Positions 1 to 4,970 of a stretch of 6,369 nt of DNA are shown here, in pieces (the first letter of the stretch is position 1; the number at the start of each line of letters is the position of its first letter). Source of the stretch: Candidatus Omnitrophota bacterium. GTDB lineage: Bacteria; Omnitrophota; Gorgyraeia; 1-14-0-20-64-10. The position numbers and the translations under genes are program-made. A model generated the notes under the pieces. That model had not been told where the DNA came from. It searched no databases and worked only from the letters and a program-made list of their open reading frames with translations. The stretch lies in contig JAHFFF010000099.1 of assembly GCA_023248095.1 (NCBI GenBank), positions 1-6,369 on the forward strand, read 5' to 3'.

Positions 1-939
1 ACGGCGGCCCTGCCGCAAGCCTTCGAGGGGGTTGAGGCGGTGGTCCACCTGGCAGCCTTGGTGGGGGTCGGCCAGTCGATGTACGAGGTGGCCCGCTATG
101 TCGAGGGAAACACCTTGGGGACCGCCAAGCTTTTGGATTTCTTGGTGCACAGTCAGCGGCCGCCCCTGAAGCGATTCGTCGTGGCCAGCTCGATGTCCAT
201 TTACGGAGAGGGGCTGTACCGCTGCTCCAGTCACGGAGAGATCTCCCCATCAATGCGAGATGCGGATCGCCTGAGCCGGCATGCCTGGGAAATCCCCTGC
301 CCACAGTGCGGAAAGGATCTGACGCCGGTGCCCACCCCGGAAGAGAAACCCCTTCAACCGACGTCCGTTTATGCCACTTCAAAAAGGGACCAGGAGGAAC
401 TCTGCCTGAACGTAGCCCAAGCCTACGGAATCCCGGCGGTTGCACTCCGCTTCTTCAACGTCTACGGCCCCCGGCAATCCCTTTCCAATCCCTACACGGG
501 CGCCTGCGCCATCTTCTCTGCCCGGTTGCGCAACGGAAAACCCCCGGTCCTGTACGAGGACGGCCAGCAGACCCGGGACTTTATCCATGTCTCCGACATC
601 GTCCAGGCCATCCTACTTGCATTGGACCATCCCAAGATCCCGGGCCAAGTCCTAAACGTCGGCACCGGTTCCGCCGTCTCCATCCGGCAGGTGGCGAAAG
701 CGCTCGCCCAAGCTTACAACACACAGATTACGCCAACGGTCGCCGGCCGGTTTCGTTCCGGCGATATCCGCCATTGCTTTGCCGACATCCGTAAACTGTC
801 CGCCTTCGGCTTCCGTCCCAAGGTTCCACTTCAAGAGGGCCTGCAGGATCTCGTCCGCTGGGGATCAATCGCCGAGGTGGAAGACCTGTTCGAGACGGCG
901 GAACGGGAATTGGTGGAGAGACGTCTGCTTGGGAATTGA
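1..939 (+). CDS. NAD-dependent nucleotide-sugar epimerase/dehydratase (extended SDR), 5'-partial
   Basis: The frame is open from base 1 to TGA 937-939, so the N-terminus, including the Rossmann GxxGxxG motif, lies outside the window; 312 residues are visible. Counting from the GTG-encoded valine at 40, the sequence shows the post-Rossmann 'VVHLAAL' strand, the 'VASS' strand (48-51), the catalytic Tyr-x3-Lys as YATSK (111-115), 'FFNVYGPRQ' (138-146) and 'QTRDFIHVSDIV' (177-188), all typical of extended SDRs acting on NDP-sugars. Between the catalytic Ser strand and the Tyr lies an insertion with C62-x2-H65 and C87-x2-C90. From memory, this resembles a subfamily often annotated as dTDP-L-rhamnose 4-epimerase, but the substrate is inferred only. 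GTG 40 is not a plausible start because the frame continues upstream with family-like residues. It overlaps the downstream glycosyltransferase by 11 nt, suggesting joint expression in a cytosolic sugar-nucleotide/glycan pathway. Family is firm; exact reaction is uncertain. Confidence 0.9.
   Translation, partial: TAALPQAFEGVEAVVHLAALVGVGQSMYEVARYVEGNTLGTAKLLDFLVHSQRPPLKRFVVASSMSIYGEGLYRCSSHGEISPSMRDADRLSRHAWEIPCPQCGKDLTPVPTPEEKPLQPTSVYATSKRDQEELCLNVAQAYGIPAVALRFFNVYGPRQSLSNPYTGACAIFSARLRNGKPPVLYEDGQQTRDFIHVSDIVQAILLALDHPKIPGQVLNVGTGSAVSIRQVAKALAQAYNTQITPTVAGRFRSGDIRHCFADIRKLSAFGFRPKVPLQEGLQDLVRWGSIAEVEDLFETAERELVERRLLGN
915..920 (+). promoter_or_regulatory. Ribosome binding site for the glycosyltransferase TTG start
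   Basis: GGAGAG, preceded by GGT, lies 8 nt before TTG 929 inside the 3' end of the epimerase gene. It is the main reason for choosing 929 as the start. The ATG at 779 would add about 50 residues that are only an out-of-frame reading of epimerase codons. Confidence 0.6.
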
Positions 940-2044
940 ATCCCGCTGCGATCTGGTCCTCTTAAGCTGGAACCACCTGGAATGCACCCGCCCCTGCGTG
1001 GAAAGCATCCTGGCGCACACCGCCCTTCCATCCCGGCTCATCATCGTCGACCAGAACAGCGATGAAGAAACCCGGCGCTACCTCCGAGGCCTGCAATCCT
1101 CATCAACCGTGCGCGTGGAAACCCTCTTCAACCCCACCAACGTCGGCTATCCCAAGGGGATGAACCTGGGGCTCGCACGCGCCTCTGCCCCGTTCGTCTG
1201 TTTCCTCAACAATGACATCCTAGTTCCACCCGGCTGGCTGGAGGAATTGATCACGGTCGCAGAATCCAACCCCTCGATCGGTACCGTCTGTCCCGCCAGC
1301 AACACCTTTGACATCCATCCCCCCGCCGGAACCGATTGGCTGGCCTACGCCCGCATTCGTTCCACGCAGCCCGGCCAGTGGATCGAGATCCCCTATGGGG
1401 AAGGATTCTGCCTCTTGGCCCGAACGGAGGTCATGCGAAGAATCGGCGGGTTCGATGAGACAACCTACGAGCAGATCTACTTTGAGGATGCCGACCTGGG
1501 CCGGCGGATTCAAGAGGAGGGTCTACGCTGTGTGATGGCGGAGGGAACCTACGTCTGGCACCACGGCGGAAAGACCATGGCCCATCACCCAGACCGGCTT
1601 CGGCTCTTTGAAGAAAACAAACGGCGATTCCTCGCCAAATGGGGCCCACAAGGCCGCCACGCCCTCTTCGTGGTGGGATCCTCCCAGCCCAAGCTTGAAA
1701 CCCTGATGCAATCCGCCCGATCCGAGGCCAACCGAGGTGGAAAGGTTTGGATCATGATGAACAGCTTCTTTTCGCAGACCCCCTGCCGCCATCTGGAGAT
1801 TCGGATTCAGTGCTCGAATCGTTGGGCCCTGCCCTGGAAGGCCCTCTGGAAAAGTCTCGCCAAGAAGAAGAAATTTGAGGTAATCTACACTGACGTGCCC
1901 TGGTTGCGTTGGGTACTTACCCCTCTTCGTTTCATCCACCAAGCTTCGATCGGGCCGATAGCTCATCTGGTAGAGCAGCGGACTTTTAATCCGTTGAGCG
2001 GGGTTCGAGTCCCCGTCGGCCCACTTCCTCCTAAACGACCTTGA
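929..2044 (+). CDS. Family 2 glycosyltransferase (GT-A fold), C-terminus runs through tRNA-Lys
   Basis: It is predicted to transfer a sugar from a nucleotide donor onto a glycan or lipid-linked acceptor at the cytosolic face of the membrane. From TTG 929 (371 residues) the GT2 order is clear: first strand 'DLVLLSWNHLE' (8-18), 'RLIIVDQNSDEET' (36-48, D41), 'NPTNVGYPKGMNLGLARA' (68-85), the DxD-equivalent 'NND' (94-96), the acceptor-side 'GFDE' (174-177), 'FEDADLGRRI' (185-194) with the likely catalytic E186/D187, and 'WHHGGKT' (210-216). A further segment of about 100 residues (243-340) with strand-like stretches follows the catalytic domain and is not identified. No membrane segment is evident. 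The frame has no stop before the tRNA-Lys: residues 342-365 are the tRNA gene translated in frame, and 366-371 end at TGA 2042-2044, 14 nt into convergent frr. The last 30 residues are therefore suspect: a truncated gene, a nearby frameshift or a true overlap. The GT2 assignment is firm, the acceptor unknown, the C-terminus doubtful. Confidence 0.85.
   Translation: MGIESRCDLVLLSWNHLECTRPCVESILAHTALPSRLIIVDQNSDEETRRYLRGLQSSSTVRVETLFNPTNVGYPKGMNLGLARASAPFVCFLNNDILVPPGWLEELITVAESNPSIGTVCPASNTFDIHPPAGTDWLAYARIRSTQPGQWIEIPYGEGFCLLARTEVMRRIGGFDETTYEQIYFEDADLGRRIQEEGLRCVMAEGTYVWHHGGKTMAHHPDRLRLFEENKRRFLAKWGPQGRHALFVVGSSQPKLETLMQSARSEANRGGKVWIMMNSFFSQTPCRHLEIRIQCSNRWALPWKALWKSLAKKKKFEVIYTDVPWLRWVLTPLRFIHQASIGPIAHLVEQRTFNPLSGVRVPVGPLPPKRP
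1952..2023 (+). tRNA. tRNA-Lys (anticodon UUU)
   Basis: The cloverleaf folds completely by hand. The acceptor stem pairs 1952-1958 (GGGCCGA) with 2016-2022 (TCGGCCC). The D arm is 1961-1964/1973-1976 (GCTC/GAGC). The anticodon stem is 1978-1982/1990-1994 (GCGGA/TCCGT, one G-U pair), with loop CTTTTAA and anticodon TTT at 1985-1987. The variable loop is TGAG, the T arm is 1999-2003/2011-2015 (CGGGG/CCCCG) with loop TTCGAGT, and the discriminator is A2023. The 3' CCA is not encoded, so it must be added after transcription. The gene decodes AAA/AAG lysine codons. It sits inside the open frame of the upstream glycosyltransferase and 7 nt from the end of convergent frr. I found no clear promoter of its own; it may be processed from the glycosyltransferase transcript or use a promoter within that gene. 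Confidence 0.97.
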
Positions 2045-2618
2045 GTTCGGCCTCCTTGGTGGAGAGGGTCTCGTCGACCTTGGCGTGGTAGCGGTCGGTG
2101 AGTTTCTGAAGTTGGTCGAGGTTGCGGAACTTGTCGTCCTCGGTGATGGCCTTGTCCTTGAACAGCCTTTCGATCGATTCCTTGGCTGAATGCCGGATCG
2201 TGCGGATCGACACCCTCCCCTCTTCAGCCAGGCGGTGGGCCACCTTGGTCAGCTCATCCCGCCGCTCCGTGGAAAGGGGTGGGATGGGAACCCGCACCAC
2301 CTTGCCATCGATCACAGGGGTCAGCCCCAGGTCCGCCTTCTGAAGGGCCTTCTCCACCTCCTGGATCGCGTTGACGTCCCACGGCTGGATCAAAAGAAGT
2401 TTGGGATCCGGGGTGGTAATGGTGGCTAATTGCTTGAGCGGAGTCGGGGTTCCGAAATATTCCACGCGGACTCCCTCCACCAATGCGGAGCTGGCCCGGC
2501 CGGTGCGAATCGACGCAAACTCCCGGGTGATCGCCTCATGCGCCTTTTGCATCTTGGCCTCAGCGTCCTTCAAGACGCTCTGAACGTTACCCACCACCGG
2601 TTTAGATTCTGGACTCAT
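2031..2618 (-). CDS. frr: Ribosome recycling factor (RRF)
   Basis: RRF acts in the cytosol with EF-G to split post-termination ribosomes. The 195 residues carry the family hallmarks: 'IRTGRAS' (37-43), 'VEYFGTPTPLKQLA' (52-65) in the hinge/domain II region, 'ADLGLTP' (95-101), 'VPIPPLSTERR' (110-120) and a C-terminal helix ending 'KEAELKVV'. RRFs are usually about 185 residues; this one has roughly 10 extra N-terminal residues before the 'VLKDAE' helix. The ATG at 2618 is supported by a good Shine-Dalgarno, AAGGTGA, at 2628-2622. It is the last gene of the rpsB-tsf-pyrH-frr block, 26 nt after pyrH. Its stop (TAG, 2033-2031) faces the tRNA-Lys 3' end at 7 nt, with no terminator hairpin seen between them. 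Confidence 0.97.
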   Translation of the reverse strand: MSPESKPVVGNVQSVLKDAEAKMQKAHEAITREFASIRTGRASSALVEGVRVEYFGTPTPLKQLATITTPDPKLLLIQPWDVNAIQEVEKALQKADLGLTPVIDGKVVRVPIPPLSTERRDELTKVAHRLAEEGRVSIRTIRHSAKESIERLFKDKAITEDDKFRNLDQLQKLTDRYHAKVDETLSTKEAELKVV

Positions 2619-2621
2619 GGC

Positions 2622-2628
2622 TCACCTT
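2622..2628 (-). promoter_or_regulatory. Ribosome binding site of frr
   Basis: AAGGTGA on the minus strand matches the anti-Shine-Dalgarno well, with its AAGG core 6 nt before ATG 2618. It lies in the 26-nt pyrH-frr gap and fixes the frr start, so the short N-terminal extension of RRF is probably real. Confidence 0.6.
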
Positions 2629-2644
2629 CTCTGTTGCCTACGGA

Positions 2645-3382
2645 TTATTTGATGACCGTCCCAATCTGCTGACCCTGAACAACCCGTTTGATGTTGCCCG
2701 GCCGACTTAGGTTAAAGATGACGATCGGAAGCTGATGATCCATGCAGAGGGTGACCGCGGTGGCATCCATCACCTTCAACCCCTTGTTGAGCAGATCAAT
2801 GTAATGGAGGTTTGAGAACCTCTTGGCCTTGCGATCCTTGTGAGGATCGGCGGAATAGACCCCATCCACCTTGGTAGCCTTCAACACCGCCTGGGCATCG
2901 ATCTCGATGCCCCGCAACGCCGCTGCCGTGTCGGTGGAAAAATAGGGATTGCCGGTTCCCGCGGCGAAGATGACCACCCGGCCCTTTTCCAAGTGCCGGA
3001 TGGCACGGCGCCGGATGTACGGCTCGGCCATCTCCGCCATCTGGATGGCCGTCTGCACGCGGGTAAAACAACCTTGCTTCTCCAACGCATCCTGCAGGGC
3101 CAAGGCGTTGATCACCGTCGCCAGCATCCCCATGTAATCGGCGGTCGTGCGGTCGATCCCCTGAACATTGGCTGTGACCCCTGTTCCTCGGAAGATGTTG
3201 CCACCGCCAATGACCACGCCGACCTCGACACCTAGGCGCTGGACCTCTTTGATCTGAGCGGCGATCTGGTGAGTAACCTTCGCGTCAATGCCGTACCCTT
3301 TGGAGGGAGACTGGAGGGATTCCCCGCCGAGCTTTAGAACGATTCGCCGGTAGGCGGCGCGGGGATGTAATTTCTTTCCCAT
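2645..3382 (-). CDS. pyrH: Uridylate (UMP) kinase
   Basis: This is the bacterial hexameric amino-acid-kinase-fold enzyme that phosphorylates UMP to UDP with ATP, feeding RNA, DNA and NDP-sugar synthesis. Counting from ATG 3382 (245 residues, close to the usual ~240), visible motifs are 'YRRIVLKLGGESL' (11-23, phosphate-binding K17 and Gly pair), 'VVIGGGNIFRGTG' (56-68), 'ADYMGMLATV' (81-90), 'AAGTGNPYFSTDTAA' (140-154, UMP/phosphate site) and 'LKATKVDGVYSADP' (167-180, nucleotide-binding loop), then 'LKVMDATA'. The frame could also open at TTG 3415, but that would add 11 residues not expected in the family and overlap tsf by 29 nt. ATG 3382 lies 4 nt after the tsf stop, indicating translational coupling. 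A GGAG at 3398-3395 is rather far (12 nt) to serve as a normal binding site, so re-initiation after tsf is plausible. Confidence 0.96.
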   Translation of the reverse strand: MGKKLHPRAAYRRIVLKLGGESLQSPSKGYGIDAKVTHQIAAQIKEVQRLGVEVGVVIGGGNIFRGTGVTANVQGIDRTTADYMGMLATVINALALQDALEKQGCFTRVQTAIQMAEMAEPYIRRRAIRHLEKGRVVIFAAGTGNPYFSTDTAAALRGIEIDAQAVLKATKVDGVYSADPHKDRKAKRFSNLHYIDLLNKGLKVMDATAVTLCMDHQLPIVIFNLSRPGNIKRVVQGQQIGTVIK

Positions 3383-3386
3383 CTCA

Positions 3387-3971
3387 CTAGGAATCTCCGA
3401 GCACAAACCGAACAAACCGCTGGATCACAATGTTCTCTCGGGTGCTGTTGATCGCCTCGTGAAGGAGATCTTGAATGGTCTTCACGGGATCCCGGACATA
3501 CGCCTGATCCAGCAGGACCCGCTCTCGATAGAAGCGCTCCATGTGCGCCTGCTGCATCGGCTGGGAGGATTCGTCATCCGCCCCGGCGATCTCTTCGTGC
3601 AGGAGCTCCAACTCCTTCCCGATTTCCTCCGGTGGAACATCCTCGCGCTGGACGAAGCGGGGATTGGAATGAGCGATGTGGAGGCAAAGCTCGTGCACAA
3701 AATTTTTGAACTGTTCGGTTCGGGCCACAAAGTCCGTCTCGCAGTTGACCTCGACCATGACGCCGATCTTGCCCTGGTGCACATAGCTGTCGACGAGTCC
3801 CTGCCGAGTGGATCGACCTGCCTTCTCACCGGCAATCTGCTTCCCCTTGGCCCGCAGGATCCGCTCCGCCTGCTCCAGATCCCCCTTGGCCTGCTCCAGG
3901 GCCTCCTTGCACTCGACGATGCCGGCACCGCTTCGCTCTCGAAGCTGTCGGATCAATAGCACCTTACTCAC
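3387..3971 (-). CDS. tsf: Translation elongation factor Ts (short form)
   Basis: EF-Ts is the nucleotide exchange factor that releases GDP from EF-Tu. The 194-residue protein has the N-terminal UBA-like helical domain ('LRERSGAGIVECKEALEQAKGD', residues 10-31), the EF-Tu-contacting 'TDFVA' motif (79-83, preceded by 'VNCE') and a C-terminal 'ENIVIQRFVRFVLG' strand/helix. E. coli EF-Ts is about 283 residues with a duplicated core. This one has room for a single core subdomain, as in the short Thermus-type factors (about 196 residues), rather than being a damaged gene. The start is GTG 3971-3969, which overlaps the rpsB stop by 8 nt; a GGA at 3979-3977 lies 5 nt upstream. The overlap implies coupling of EF-Ts synthesis to S2 translation. 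The frame is intact and ends at TAG 3389-3387. Confidence 0.95.
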   Translation of the reverse strand: MSKVLLIRQLRERSGAGIVECKEALEQAKGDLEQAERILRAKGKQIAGEKAGRSTRQGLVDSYVHQGKIGVMVEVNCETDFVARTEQFKNFVHELCLHIAHSNPRFVQREDVPPEEIGKELELLHEEIAGADDESSQPMQQAHMERFYRERVLLDQAYVRDPVKTIQDLLHEAINSTRENIVIQRFVRFVLGDS

Positions 3972-4941
3972 CCTTTTCCGGGGCTTCCTTGGACCCTGTC
4001 CCTTTGACCTTAATCACCTTCTTCTTCTTGGGGAGGTCGTCGACCTCCACCTTCGTCTTTAAGGTCGCTTCCGGAATGATCTTCTCCACCTCGTCCACCA
4101 CTGGATCCAGCAGCTCCGGAGCGACTCCCTTCTCTGCCATCGCAGCCTGCTGAGCGGCCGCCTCGGCCGCTGCGGCCGCCGCCGCCTCAACTGCAGCCTC
4201 CGCTTCCCGCTTCTCGGCCTCTACGCGGGCAATGGCCTCCGCCTGACCCGCGAGATAGGACTCATGTCCTTCCATGATGGAATCTGCAAGAAGACTGGTG
4301 ATCAATTTGATCGAGCGGATGGCATCGTCGTTTCCGGGGATGATGTAAGAGATCGGATCCGGATCGCTGTTGGTATCCACCAAGGCAACAACCGGAATAC
4401 CCAAGCGGATCGCCTCCTGGACCGCCGTTTCCTCCCGCTTAGCGTCCACCACGTAGAGGGCCTTGGGAAGGCGCGGCATATCCTGGATTCCCTTGAGCAC
4501 CCTTTCCAGCTTCGTCAACTCCTTCTCTGCCCGCGCCGCCTCCTTCTTGGTCATCTGCTCGAGCGTGCCGTCCGTCTTCCACCGTTGCAGCGTCTTCAAG
4601 CGCTCAATGGACTTTCGGACGGTCGCGAAGTTGGTCAGAAGCCCACCCAGCCAGCGGAAGTTGATGTAAAATTGGCCGCACCGGGTCGCCTCCTCCAAGA
4701 TGATCGGCTGCGCCTGGCGCTTGGTTCCAACGAACAGGATCGCCCCCCCCTGAGCAGAGATAGCGCGTAGAAACTCCCGCGCCTGATCCAGGCCCTGCGC
4801 CGTCTTCTGCAAATCGACGATGTAGATGCCGTTTTTCTCACCGAAGATAAATCGGCGCATCTTCGGGTTCCAACGGTGGGTTTGATGCCCAAAATGGACA
4901 CCCGCTTCCAGGAGTTCTTTGACGAGAGGCTCAATCATCAT
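3964..4941 (-). CDS. rpsB: 30S ribosomal protein S2 with long C-terminal extension
   Basis: S2 is a late-assembling 30S subunit protein that contacts S1 and the platform region. Core S2 motifs are plain: 'LLEAGVHFGHQTHRWNPKM' (10-28), 'GIYIVDLQKT' (38-47), 'ILFVGTKRQA' (68-77), 'RWLGGLLTNFATVRKSI' (96-112), 'ALYVVDAKRE' (161-170), 'IPVVALVDTNSDPD' (182-195) and 'IPGNDDAIRSI' (201-211). The core ends near residue 230. Beyond it lies a tail of about 95 residues: an Ala/Glu-rich probable helix (233-270), a short mixed segment and a Lys-rich end with KKKK at 305-308. E. coli S2 has about 241 residues; this has 325. Two in-frame ATGs (4941 and 4938) follow an AGGCGG at 4952-4947, and either could be used. 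The gene begins 29 nt after the ABC exporter and overlaps tsf by 8 nt, the standard rpsB-tsf arrangement. Confidence 0.97.
   Translation of the reverse strand: MMIEPLVKELLEAGVHFGHQTHRWNPKMRRFIFGEKNGIYIVDLQKTAQGLDQAREFLRAISAQGGAILFVGTKRQAQPIILEEATRCGQFYINFRWLGGLLTNFATVRKSIERLKTLQRWKTDGTLEQMTKKEAARAEKELTKLERVLKGIQDMPRLPKALYVVDAKREETAVQEAIRLGIPVVALVDTNSDPDPISYIIPGNDDAIRSIKLITSLLADSIMEGHESYLAGQAEAIARVEAEKREAEAAVEAAAAAAAEAAAQQAAMAEKGVAPELLDPVVDEVEKIIPEATLKTKVEVDDLPKKKKVIKVKGTGSKEAPEKGE
4132..4245 (-). repeat. Low-complexity Ala/Glu-coding tract in rpsB
   Basis: This GC-rich stretch, with many GCG/GCC/GAG-type codons, encodes S2 residues 233-270, mostly Ala and Glu. It contains two GCGGCCGC palindromes (4154-4161 and 4172-4179), 10 nt apart. 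The reading frame is kept, so it is a compositional repeat within the gene rather than an inserted element. The protein segment should form a long helix or coiled coil. Confidence 0.6.
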
Positions 4942-4970
4942 GGTAGCCGCCTAGTTTATCAAAAAGTCTG

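Noticed and set aside
779..928. ATG 779 as start of the glycosyltransferase
   Set aside because: The 50 extra residues are an out-of-frame reading of epimerase codons with no GT2 resemblance; TTG 929 has a ribosome binding site and directly precedes the first GT2 strand.
1911..1922. Inverted repeat GGGTA-CT-TACCC as a terminator
   Set aside because: The stem is only 4-5 bp and no U-tract follows on either strand; it lies within the glycosyltransferase gene.
1877..1951. A dedicated promoter for tRNA-Lys (TAATCT/TACACT-like hexamers near 1881-1891)
   Set aside because: No matching -35 hexamer at proper spacing; such hexamers are expected by chance.
1952..2023. tRNA-Lys as an integration (att) site of a genomic island
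   Set aside because: No integrase and no second copy of the tRNA 3' end in the window; essential frr follows directly on the 3' side where an island would normally lie.
3383..3415. TTG 3415 as start of pyrH
   Set aside because: It would overlap tsf by 29 nt and add 11 residues not typical of UMP kinase; ATG 3382 fits the family length.
4154..4179. Paired GCGGCCGC palindromes as a regulatory element
   Set aside because: They are explained by Ala codons in the low-complexity S2 tail.
4743..4750. Run of eight C (G8 in the rpsB message) as a phase-variable or frameshift site
   Set aside because: S2 reads through it in the correct frame (Gly-Gly-Ala) and the gene is essential; it is probably ordinary codon use.
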